From Cornus controversa (lineage: Eukaryota > Streptophyta > Magnoliopsida > Cornales > Cornaceae), in contig CM048845.1 in the NCBI GenBank assembly GCA_026545225.1, positions 76,549,033-76,613,032 of the forward strand: DNA of 64,000 nucleotides, written 5' to 3'. Positions within the stretch are counted from its first letter, which is position 1; each line of letters starts with the position of its first letter. The position numbers were made by a program, and so were the translations under genes. The notes below the pieces were generated by a model. That model was given only the letters and a program-made list of their open reading frames with translations, ran no database searches and had not been told where the DNA came from. Below are positions 1-9,959 of this stretch, in pieces.

Positions 1-688
1 ATAGATTGTGTAATTTAGAGGATTCTTATTATTGAATTGAGCAATAAAAGTCTTATAAATTCAGTTTCAATGATTTCTTATCTTGTCTTAGATACTTGAT
101 TGTTGTTATTGAACTCGTCCCTCTTATTTTCTGTGATCATGAGAGTGATTATTACACAATGGTTTTCATTGAATATATCATTAAAGCTTTGATGGATTAT
201 GCCTAGAGAAGATGAACCATACTGCACCTTAGATTAGAGTAGTTAGGCAGATGGCCCATGCCAATCGAAGATAGTCCATGACTTAGCCTTAATCATATGT
301 TATCTTCTTGACGGATGAAGGTGAGCTTGTAGCCACCGACACCACTTATGCATGATATGATGCCCCATAGTTAGTTCAATTGACCATTGATTGTGAAGTT
401 AGTGGTGAAATCAATTACCCTAGACTTATCTTATATTCTCTATACTCCTTAGTTTTTCTTGCTTTTGTTCAATTGCTTCATTAGTTAATTTAGAATTAAA
501 AAATCAGAATTTATTTCTTTTAAATTTAATTAGAATTGATCCTAACAATTCAACTCAATCAGACCACAGTCCCTGAGGTACGATACCCATTCCTTTCGAT
601 AGCCCTATTCTGCAAAGAATTCGTTCTATTGCGAAGTGTGGAAAATTTTAATTGGTATACTTTTTGAGTCACACTCACACACGAATCA
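1..688 (+). mobile_element. Partial Athila-like LTR, plus orientation
   Basis: This stretch is the reverse complement of about 1925-2606 and so is the 3' portion of the same LTR family in the opposite orientation. It ends at 688 with the same terminal bases (CACACACGAATCA) that end the LTR at 1925. The rest of the LTR lies left of the window. Beyond 688 the sequence switches at once to minus-strand gag. An exact stop at an LTR end suggests that a second family member inserted into the gag of the first one, in the opposite direction. Fossil element. Confidence 0.75.
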
Positions 689-1692
689 GCAAGCATCATC
701 TTATCTTCAAGAGCCGAACTCTTTGGTGGCATAGGAACTTGTGCTTCATATGGTTGTGGAGGCACATAGTTTTGAGGCTGAAAAGTGGGCTGAATTACTG
801 AAAATGGATTAGAAACTTGACCAGTTGCCATGAGTTGCACCATTCTTTGTGCCACAGTATCCACAATGGTAGACATAGCATCTGTAGAATCAATATCAAA
901 AATATCAGCTATCCTCCTTGTATTGGATGGCCTGCTCGAACAAGATGAAGACACACGTTGTAAAGAATTGTCACTAAGGTTCTCAAACAAAGTCCATGCT
1001 TCATCTTCGCTTTTTAACATGAAAGTACCCCCACATGATGCATCCACCATCTGTTTGTTACTCTCTGTTAGCCCCTCATAGAAACACTGCACTAACTGCC
1101 ACTTTAGAACTTGGTGATGAGGACACTTCCTAAGAAGGTCCTTGAATCTCTCCCATGTCTCATAAAATTGTTTCCCCTCAAATTGAGAGAAACCAGTGAT
1201 AGCACGTCTGAATTGATTGGTCCTCCCTATCGAAAAATATTTCTTTAAGAACTCACTTTGCATTTGAGTCCATGTAGTGATAGAGCATGCCGGTAGAGAT
1301 CTGAACCAATACTTGGCTTTCTCCTTTAGAGAGAATGGAAAGAGTCGCATCCTGAAAGCATCTTCTGAGAAGTTTTGAATTTTTGTTGTTGAGCAAACTT
1401 CTATAAAATCATCTAAGTGCTTGTATGGATCTTCATCAGTCAGCCCAAAGTAGGATGACAACATCTGAATGATACTGGGCTTGATCTCATAGCTCTGTGC
1501 TGTGACATTAGGCAGTTGAAATTCAGCTGGCGAATTATATGTCTCTGGGACATAGTAATCTCTGAGTAATCTTGCTCTTTCCACAACAGCATTAGACACA
1601 GTATTGTTGTCCTCATTATTATCACGCACACCAGCCATGACATTAATAATCTCTTCCTCTTGCTCAATGGTATGGCAATTGAAGTCCCTCAA
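689..1692 (-). pseudogene. gag remnant of an Athila-like Ty3/gypsy element
   Basis: The minus-strand reading frame carries a retrotransposon gag domain: DEDPYKHLDDFIEVC, then the FPFSLKEKAKYWFRSLP block, W..M..EFLKKYF and F..KQFYETWERFKDLLRKCPHH. This is the capsid-like domain of plant Ty3/gypsy elements. It lies directly downstream (minus strand) of a PBS and an LTR, as expected for gag. Pol is not present in the window and the gag is cut short by the LTR at 1-688. It is a fossil fragment, not a host gene. A Pro/Gln-rich tail follows the capsid part. Confidence 0.85.
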
Positions 1693-1902
1693 AAGAAAAC
1701 AAAAATAAAATAATACAAATTAATAGCAAAATAAAAAAATAAAAAAATCTAAAAAAAATAAAAAATAAAAAAAAATAAAACAAATTAGTATCTGAAATAA
1801 AAAAAAACAAAATTAAAAGCAAAATAAAAATAAAAAAAATTTCCTAAACTAAAAATTCAATTAAAATTAATTCTGTACAATCCAATCAATCAAATAGATA
1901 AT

Positions 1903-1919
1903 CCCCGGCAACGGCGCCA
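1903..1919 (-). other. Primer binding site, tRNA-Asp type
   Basis: Read on the minus strand this is TGGCGCCGTTGCCGGGG, complementary to the 3' end of plant tRNA-Asp. It lies five bases beyond the LTR end at 1925 and before gag, which fixes the orientation. tRNA-Asp priming is known for Athila-lineage elements. Confidence 0.85.
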
Positions 1920-1924
1920 AAAAT

Positions 1925-3441
1925 TGATTCGTGTGTGAGTGTGACTCAAAAATATATCAATTAAAAATTTTCACACTTCGCAATAGAATGAATTTCTTGC
2001 AGAATAGGGCTATCGAAAGGGGTATCATACCTCAGGGATTATGGTCTGATGAGTTGGAATACTGAATTAATTCTAATTAAATTTATAAAGAATTCTGATC
2101 TTTAAACTAAAATAATTAAAAAGTAAAATAAAATAAATCAAAGTAAATAAGATAGAAAGTAAGGATAATATGAGAGAAATCTAGGGTGTTTGACTTCACC
2201 ACTAACTCCACAATCAATGGTCAATTGAATCAATTATGGGGAATTACATCATGCATAAGTGGTGTCGGTGGCTACAAGCTCACCTTCATCCGTCAAGAAG
2301 ATAACATATGATTAAGGCTAAGCCATGGACTATCTTCGATTGGCATGGGCCATCTGCCTAACTACTCTAATCTAGGGTGCAGTATGGTTCATCTTCTCTA
2401 GGCATAATCCATCAAAGCTCCTAACAATATATTCAGTGATTACCACTGTGTAATAATCTCTCTCATGATCACAGAAAACAAGAGAGATTGAGTTCAATAA
2501 CAACAACAAAATATCTAAGACAAGATAAGAAATCATTGAAACAAAATTTACAAGACTTTTATTGCTCAATTCTATAATAAGAATCCTCTCAATTACACAA
2601 TCTATGCATGTATATAAAGGTCCCCAATAATTAAAACAATCAAACCATTGATGCTTTGTTAGGCTACATCAAAACCCTAGTGGATGAACTAGCCGCTCAT
2701 GGTAGAAGAAGAAGCTTCAACTGTTGAGGAAAAGACATCATCTTTCTGAATTATGCGTCTGACTTTGTTCTCCAATGGCTCTGCAAATATGTTTCTGTTC
2801 TCTTCTCAGTCCTCTCAGACTCTCCAAGCTCTGTCCACTCTGTCTAATCTCTTCCTATTCAGCCTCCAAGTCTTCACTTTATTCCCCCAAGAGAATACAC
2901 CAAAGTCCTAATCCAATTAGGAATAAATTAGGATTTCCTGCAGCACTAATCAGGTGGGTTTTTCCTGCTGACTTCGGCCCAACTTTTGACCCACTAGAAG
3001 TCCGATTTACGGAATTTTCGTGAAATACAAAAGTGTGCAGAATCAAATTTCGTTTAATCTTATATGAAAATAATGTCGATTTGAGGCTCGAAAATAATAC
3101 TTCTGGTCCGTTTTTTAAAACGGGATTAAGACTGTATTATGCGCAGATTTGGGCTTCAGGCCCGAAACCTTCTTAAGCAGCTGTAATTCTCTTGGACCTC
3201 TTCCTTGGGCTAATTTGAGTTAAAATATATATTTGAATGGATCCCTTTGATGTAGGCTTCATCTAACCATCTTGCATGTCATCTTTAAAAACCCAAAATC
3301 ACGATTTTAACTGAAATAATCATTAAGACCCTGAAAATACAGAAAATACTAAAACAAAGTAAAATAACAAAATAATCTATCACTAAGAGAATAAAATACT
3401 TAAGTTAAGAGACTAGAATGCGTAACATTCAACGCCTATCA
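1925..3441 (-). mobile_element. Complete Athila-like LTR (1517 bp)
   Basis: The boundaries rest on TG..CA ends, the PBS next to one side, and alignment to a second LTR at 20780-22848 that ends at the same bases and is flanked by a 5-bp target duplication. On the minus strand it begins TGATAGGCGTTGAATG and ends CACACACGAATCA. A polypurine-like TAAGTTTAGGGTG precedes it, and a PBS plus gag follows it. So this LTR is both the 3' LTR of one copy and the 5' LTR of another. Fossil. Confidence 0.85.
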
Positions 3442-4125
3442 CACCCTAAACTTACATATTGCTAGTCCCTTAGCAATAGAATAAAACAAAACTAAAACAA
3501 AAGAAACTAACAAATACTAACTAAACTACCCAACTCCACTTTCGTAGGAGAAACGATTGCATTTAGCATATGCAACAAGCCTTTAAACCCCTAGGTTCCC
3601 CCTAGTGGACGAGTATAGTCTCGTGAGGGTTTCCAGAAATGTTATCCACAAACATTCAAAATTCTGTTTCAACATTAATTTAAGAAGAAGATTACAATAT
3701 ATAGTTACAAACTTGCATTCAAGAATAATTCCAAACTTTCAAATTCCACAATTCAAATCAATGGTCCCCATGCATAATTCACATCAACATATCTCAAAAT
3801 AATCAACTCTAGTCTCCTCGTGTAAAGTGAATTAGCAATCATCTCATGTGGCATAACCAAGCTCTGAATATATTAAGGCACATACCCCTTCACTTACTAG
3901 CTCCCCTTATTGAACTCATACTTCCCAACATGCATACATGACTTTTTCATTTTTTTTTCATCATTCTTTTTTTTTTTTCATTGCTTTATTGGTTGTGCAA
4001 TGTCTTGATCTATTAAGCTTTCTGAAAGATCCATGTAGCAAGCTTTCAGTCAGTGGCTCCCAAACCAGATGGCTTTAGGGCACTAGGTTTTAAGATACCC
4101 CGAAGACCTAATTACTCGAATCAGT
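3442..4125 (-). mobile_element. 3' non-coding part of an Athila-like element with polypurine tract
   Basis: On the minus strand this stretch ends in a purine-rich tract (TAAGTTTAGGGTG, 3442-3454) directly before the LTR start, which is where the tract lies in LTR elements. The bases before it (CTAAGGGACTAGCAATATG) resemble the segment preceding the tract in many plant Ty3/gypsy elements. No coding region is recognised. A T-rich run lies at 3948-3980. The stretch stops where a TAT-type LTR begins. Confidence 0.6.
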
Positions 4126-4477
4126 CAGGCTACAAATCCCCACCAATAGAAGAACAACACGTGGAAATTCCAATAAGGTAGTGATCTGTCAGCCACGTCA
4201 CCAAGTTGAGTCCACATGGTCTCCACCGAATTGTAAAGTCAGTAACCAAACTCCTAAAATAGGAATAGCTTGACTCATGCACCGAAAATCAATGTAAACA
4301 AGGATAAAATCGTGTTTTTTCCAAATCAAGGAATACATACAGGCTGATTACATATAAAAAAATAGTATAAAAAAATAAGCAAAGGCACCAAAAAGGATAT
4401 ACAATTTTTAAGATTCCTTTTCTTTGAGTGTTATTTGCATTAATATATTTCTCAGTTAAGGTGGTAGATTTTTTGCA
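4126..4477 (+). repeat. 5' LTR of the short TAT element
   Basis: This matches the LTR at 8398-8660 base for base over long stretches, beginning at the segment ATCCCCACCAATAGAAG. It ends in TTTTGCA, followed after nine bases by the PBS-like sequence. The first few bases are blurred, so the left edge is approximate. Confidence 0.7.
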
Positions 4478-4502
4478 TCTATACTTTGGCGTCGTCTGTG
4501 GG

Positions 4503-5002
4503 AACGTACTTTGAATTCCTTAGGAATTTATGCCAATGCAATTATATTCCAGAACCGTAGTAGGACAACGATCACCCGTTCATAACCACACAATAGAGCA
4601 GAACCCAACGAAAGAGCAAATTTTGCAGCAGCTACGAGAATAGCTAGAAGAGTCCAACAGGCGTAATGAATTGCTTCAGGAGTGGCTGGCTTGGCTTACC
4701 GGAAAGCAGATCGAAGAAGATCCCCTACCGGAGCAAGAAGGTTCAGGGGAACATGACTCAACTCATGAGAAATCCCAATAACTAACCCGATCGGAGCATC
4801 ACGGCCCCAGACCATATGCCTCCTTCAAAGCCATAGCCGAACGACTAGAGAAAGTCAATGCCCGGATTAAATATTTGAAAAGCCAGACCCTTGGGGACTT
4901 AGAAACACAGGTAACCAGCAAAGTGGTCCAATCGCCATTCACAGAGGAGATATGAAAATCCTCGAATTTGAGAAAATTCGTTCTCCCGAGCTTCACAATC
5001 CT
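4503..5002 (+). pseudogene. gag remnant of the short TAT element
   Basis: It follows the PBS-like site directly. Short stretches recall the N-terminal gag region of TAT elements: a charged, Gln/Glu-rich start, then a segment ending SPFTEEI near 4935-4955, comparable with the conserved SPF..EI block that opens the gag core. The frame is badly broken. The remainder of gag and all of pol are missing where the TRIM now lies. Confidence 0.5.
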
Positions 5003-5296
5003 TGTAATACCCCGCTCCAACACATGGTATGATATTGTCCGCTTTGGGCCTGAGCCCGCACAATTTTGCTCTTGGGTTTTACCCCAAAAGGCCTCATGCC
5101 ATGTGAAGAGAACATACTACATATAAGCACATCCCCTTTTCACACCCAGGCGATGTGGAAAAGGGGATGTGCTTATATGTAGTATGTTCTCTTCACATGG
5201 TATGAGGCTTTTTGGGGTAAAACCCAAGAACAAAACCGTGCGGGCTCAGGCCCAAAGCGGATAATATCATACCATGTGTTGGAGCGGGGTATTACA
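5003..5296. repeat. Large palindrome made of inverted TRIM LTR pieces
   Basis: The arms 5003-5141 and 5158-5296 are inverted copies of each other, 139 bp each, with only a few differences and a 16-bp spacer. The spacer itself is LTR sequence belonging to the left arm. Such a structure would fold into a near-perfect hairpin. Confidence 0.9.
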
Positions 5297-5616
5297 GTTG
5301 GTATCAGAGCTTGAACCTAGCCGGAAGTGTGCCGACGAGGACGTCGAGCCTCGTAGGGGGGTGGATTGTAGTAACCCTTGTGGACGGGTGTGAGTGGGCG
5401 GGTGCAAAGATAAACACTGGGCTGAGCTACCACACTGACAAGGTACAGGGTGCTCAATCCCACATCGCCTAGGTGTGGAAAAGGGGATGTGCTTATATGT
5501 AGTAGATTCTCTTCAAATGGTATGAGGCCTTTTGAGATAAAACCCAAGAGCAAAACCGTGCGGGCTCAGGCCCAAAGCGGACAATATCATACCATGTGTT
5601 GGAGCGGGGTATTACA
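5003..5616 (+). mobile_element. TRIM retroelement with a palindromic 5' end
   Basis: The 3' LTR is 5367-5616 (250 bp, TGTAGTAACC...GGGTATTACA). The internal part is only 70 bp: a tRNA-iMet type PBS TGGTATCAGAGC at 5299-5310 and a polypurine tract TAGGGGGGTGGAT before the LTR. No protein is encoded, which defines a terminal-repeat retrotransposon in miniature. At the 5' end, instead of a full LTR, the last 139 bp of the LTR (5158-5296) face an inverted copy (5003-5157). The layout otherwise equals the clean copy at 21393-21962. Confidence 0.85.
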
Positions 5617-5870
5617 GGCGTGGCCAGTCAAACACCAAAAATGAATGAAATTCGCTCTAGCATGACCAGCCGAAAGCCAAAAATAAACGAAATTGGCTTA
5701 GGCATGACCAGCCGAGCATAAATAAAATTGACTAAGCCATGGCCAACCAAAAATCAATGAAAATAAGTAGCCAAAAATGAATGAAAAATGCCAGAAAGTG
5801 AGTAACATCTGAGTCATGGCCAGTCAAGATTTCACAAGAAAGTCATATATTACGAATAGAATACCAAGTT
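5617..5870. repeat. Remnant of TAT tandem repeats
   Basis: Degenerate units of about 40 bp share the words GGCATGACCAGCCGA, CCAAAAATGAATGAAAT and TTGGCT. They are relatives of the 42/83-bp units at 22850-23770 in the longer TAT element, in the same position before the antisense reading frames. Confidence 0.7.
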
Positions 5871-5989
5871 AAAATAAAGTTCTTTCTTATTGAATAAACT
5901 TTTTCTTATTACAAAGAGCTCTCTTGAAGAGAGTTAAGCCTAGTTACAAAAAAAAAAAAAAAAGTTCAAAGTGCAACTTCCTGCTGCAC

Positions 5990-8164
5990 TACGTCAAAAG
6001 GGGCAATCAGCACACTAGCAGACTCAACGATCCCTCAGTTGTAATAGAATTCAGAAGGTCCAGGACCTCCTTTTCCTCAACACCCACTTTTGGATCCTAG
6101 TAAGAGGGGTGCTCAATGCCCATCTCTTGATCATACTCGTTGGGCCCACTAGGGGTAGGTGTGCTCTTTTGTAGAAGTAGTTGCATCACCAAAACCAGCT
6201 CGGTAAGCTTCGACATTTCGGATCTGATCCATCCTAGATAACCTATTGAACATGGCTTTAGCTCCTAACTCCATTTTTAGAATCCTTTCCTGAAGGGACT
6301 TGACGTTCAGCTCAGATTCAGTGGCCTTTGACTCAGTAACAGCCCGTTGCAGATCAACCTCCTCTTTCTCATTTACAAGCGCCTCACTCTGTGCTTTGCA
6401 CTTATCAATTTCAGCTCAGAGAATTTTTTACTTTGATTTCTCACTTAGGGCCTCCTTTATGGCAGCTTGAAAATCAGCCTCAGCTTTTCTCTTCTGCGCA
6501 TCAACTCTTTTCACTTTGACTACCGTTTGTTCGACCAAACGACACCTGGTCATTACCCCGAACATGTTCAGCAAATGTACAAAGAAAATTTATAACATTT
6601 TTTTTCGATAGAAGTACGAAAAATACAAAAGAGAAAACAAAGCCAATTACCCTCAGGGCTAATCAAGGTAGGAGTCTAACAATGTCCCGATGGACACCTC
6701 CTTTATCTTTTGGTCCTCCTTGGGAGTCCATATCTCCTTCAGAAAGGCTTTTATAACCTCCTTATATTTCATAATAGAGTTCTCAGCAGAAAGTGGGGTG
6801 CCACTGGCATTCACCATACGGTGAACCCATGGCTCAACCTCAGAAGAACTAGGGACATCAACCCCTTCTCCAAAAGAAGTGACAGAGATGACCCCACTAG
6901 AAGGAGAATGTTTCGCTGGTCTGCAGGTAGAGGGAGAAGTTAGAACAGATGTCTTAGGAGATTTAGGTGGAGGAGCAACCATCTCGGTCTGAATAGCTTC
7001 AAACAAAAGTTTCTTCTTTGCGGCTTCATCTTGAACAAACTTCTTTCGCAGCGAAGCCGCAACCTTTTTCTCTTGCTTGATTGGATGACCACCAATCTCG
7101 GTCTGCTTTTTACCCTTAGAATGCGTGGCCTTTGGTAAACTTATTTTTTGTGCTCTGGAAGCATTTCTGTAGATATCCTTCAACGTTTGAGAATCGAGTA
7201 GAAGGGATGAAGTGGGAAGATCATTTCACACATTGTCCTTCAACGTCTACAGACGAGCCTTAACTTTTGTACGAGGAAGAAAATCCCTAACTACGCCATG
7301 GTAAATACTGATATGTTTAAAAAGCAGAACTTCACAAATATCACAATTGCAGTGATGGTCAAGAAGGGAATCAAACAAGGGTATACCTAATTTGCTGAAT
7401 TTCTGAGGGATTGGATACTTATCAGAAGAGGGAATTTTCCATTTTCCCCTAATGACCACGAGTTGTTATTTCTAGCCTTTGTTCAAGGTCAGATGACCAG
7501 AGCACTGTGATCTACGCGGTCGGGGATAGAAGTGGTAACGATTCTTCTAATTATTTGTGGCACACACTTGGTAATAGGTGAGAAGATTGTCAAGTCCAAA
7601 CTCAATCCTTCTAGTATGGTTCAGAGCAAGAACGCTAGAGATAACCCTGAAGAAGTTAGGGTTAACCTGAAGAAGGGCCAGATTCATCTGACAAAGGACC
7701 ATTTGATAGAAAGGATGAAGGGGAAAATGGAACGCCGAAAAGTGTTTTGCCGATAACAACATATCACCATCGCCCAACCCTTCCCAAGAAAAGAAATTCA
7801 AGCTCGAACGGTAGTTCCTAAGGGTAATATCAGTAGGGATCTCAAAATCTAACCTAAGCTTCCCTAAATTGACTGGAACCCTAGCCAAATCAGTGGGGTC
7901 AAGTTCCTCAAAACCAAATTTAGAGGGTGTTCCACCCTCTAAGGCCACAGGCTCAGGAGGAGGGACATCGACAGGGTTGGCCAAGGTAAAAAGGCCCTTA
8001 GATGAAGACGAATTGTCCTTATTTTCATTTAGGAAGTTGTCGACAGATTGGTAGACCTCCATGTTCTCAAAGTTGATAACGATCTCCACTCTCTTTGTTT
8101 TACTAATGTTCATAAATGAATATATAAAAACTAGAAGGAAAAGAGGCACTGACCTTGAAATCAA
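5990..8164 (-). pseudogene. Antisense gene of the short TAT element (broken)
   Basis: Minus-strand coding remnants occupy 7547-8164 (start MISRSVPLF; core LRNYRSSLNFFSWEGLGDGDMLL, HPFYQMVLCQMNLALLQVNPNFFRVISSVL), 6659-7183 (Lys-rich, then SSSEVEPWVHRMVNASGTPLSAENSIMKYKEVIKAFLKEIW) and a coiled-coil part at about 6230-6560. The first part resembles the Pfam family called putative gypsy type transposon (Transposase_28). The same three parts recur in the same order at 24030-26170. Function unknown. The gene lies antisense to the retroelement between pol and the 3' LTR, as in Grande. It has several breaks. Confidence 0.6.
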
Positions 8165-8397
8165 GGAAGGATGAAGACCACGGAGGAACTAAAATCACCG
8201 GAGTAAAATAGCACCACAAAGCTAGGGTGGAACCAAAGAAAAAAAGATTTTAAAATTTTAAAGAGAACTAGCATTTCGACGGCTGCAGGGGGCACAAACC
8301 CCAAAAATTAGGGATCATGCTAACGCAACCGTCACTCATTTAAAAAATTCCTTTCAACTTCTAAACCCAGAAGATGACAGAAATTTTTGGGGCAAAG

Positions 8398-8660
8398 TGT
8401 GGAAGGAAAAATCCCCACCAATAGAAGAACAACATGTGAAAATTCCAATAAGGTAGTGATCTGGCAGCCACGTCACCAAGTCGAGTCCACATGGTCTCCA
8501 CTGAAGCGCAAAGTCAGTAACCAAACTCCTGAAATAAGAATAACTTGACTCATACACGAGAAGTATGTAAACAAGGAGAAAATCATGTTTTTCCCAAATC
8601 AAGGATAGATACAGACTGATTACATGTAAAAAAATAGTATAAAGGAAGAAGCAATATAAA
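8398..8660 (+). repeat. 3' LTR of the short TAT element (right end missing)
   Basis: It begins TGTGGAAGG just after a tract TTTTTGGGGCAAAG and aligns with 4126-4380. Similarity stops near 8660, short of the LTR's TGCA end, so the right end is lost. Confidence 0.7.
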
Positions 8661-9955
8661 AAACAGTCATTATCTATACTATTTTTAAAAAAACAAAGGT
8701 ATTTTTTAGTTTTAGTACACTATTTTTTTATTTTTAAATTAAAAAAATAGAATTACCTAAGAAAACCCTTTTTTTATTTCTAAATTTATAACTCGCAAAA
8801 CCGTAAACACCTAAAAACACTCTTCCTCTATGGCTCTCCATTCTTCCTCTCCTCTCTCATCTTCCTCTCGACTCTCGTCAACACGGCTCTCAGTTTCCTC
8901 TCGGATCTCATCGGCTTACATGTGAGTTCTTTTCTTTTTATTATCTTAATGGTCGTCTGATGAGTATGCACTAATTTTCAAAGTTGTTAAATTTGTGTTA
9001 ATGCAACTGTTAGAAGTTTTTGTTTTATATATATGCACGTACACAAAGTCCTTCTAACTGGTCTGGAGTTGAGGGATCTGTCTATATTTTACACAAAGTT
9101 TAGATTTGGTTTTTTTTTTTGTTTTTGTTTTGTTTTTGTTTTTGTTTTTTTTTCTTAATACATGAATGCTTACTATCTTCAATTTTGTCTCCTGTAATTT
9201 TCATTGCACAAGCAGATTGTAATCCTCTATTTTAATGAATGAAATCCTTTTGTTTACCAGAAAAAATAATCATTCCAAGTCCTTTCTTTTAGATTGTCAA
9301 ATTGACCATAATTCTGCAAATCAAAGGCCTTTGTGCAAAAAGGTCATGTATAGCATTAATTGGATTGAATTGTTTAGTAACTCATCATATGCTACTCATA
9401 TGATCCAAATCAATATGAACTGAATTTAGTATATGCAATTCGGATATTACATAATATAATAAGTTTTACTTATTCAAAAAACTGCTAAAGAAAACGTTTA
9501 GAATTTACAATTAACACTGAAAAATTAGTTCTTGAAAATTTTAATACTTTATCTTCAATTTATCAAATAACATGTAAATGAGTGAAATTTTAGTTGGATT
9601 AGATCTCAACCGCTATTTCCATCCGTTTCACTGTATCCTTATATCATATATTCATATAGGTAAAAATTGCAAGCCTTATTAATCTTTTGGGTTTTTTTTT
9701 AAGGGTTATCTTTTGGGTGTCTATTTTTTTGTTTGAAAGTATCAGTTGGTTGTTGCAATTAAGAATTCGTAGAGGAAATATTTAAGAATACTAAAATGAC
9801 AAAGGACGAGAAAGTATGTTAAAAGTAATTCTAATGGATGATGATGTAAGTATATCATATGTTATTTCTATTATTTTGTTAAATGCATCTATACTTATAT
9901 TTTTCTATGCAAGCCTTTAAATATTTTAAGGGATATAAATCCAGGCTATCTTATT
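8661..9955. other. No gene recognised
   Basis: AT-rich unique-looking sequence. A pyrimidine-rich stretch at 8820-8915 (repeated TCTCCTCTC words) is followed by GTGAGT at 8920, which looks like a 5' exon end, but no coding sequence can be shown. A T/G low-complexity run lies at 9108-9152. Confidence 0.4.
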
Positions 9956-9959
9956 CAAT

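Larger units (their letters stand above)
4126..8660 (+). mobile_element. TAT-lineage Ty3/gypsy element, internally shortened
   Basis: The parts in order are: 5' LTR (about 4126-4477), PBS-like TGGCGTCGTCTGTGGG at 4487, gag remnant (4503-5002), an inserted TRIM (5003-5616), a short tandem-repeat remnant (5617-5870), antisense reading frames (about 5990-8164), a purine-rich tract, and a 3' LTR starting TGTGGAAGG at 8398. 4136-4380 and 8408-8655 are the same LTR sequence. Most of pol is absent. An antisense gene and tandem repeats between pol and the 3' LTR are known for TAT-lineage elements such as Grande and Retand. It is an old, broken copy with many breaks. Confidence 0.75.

Noticed and set aside
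1925-3441. Short frames in the Athila-like LTR (2372-2569, 2775-3023)
   Set aside because: They lie in LTR sequence, are not kept open in the second copy at 20780-22848, and match nothing.
7247-8054. Plus-strand frames within the TAT antisense gene
   Set aside because: They mirror the minus-strand coding remnant, which has the family resemblance.
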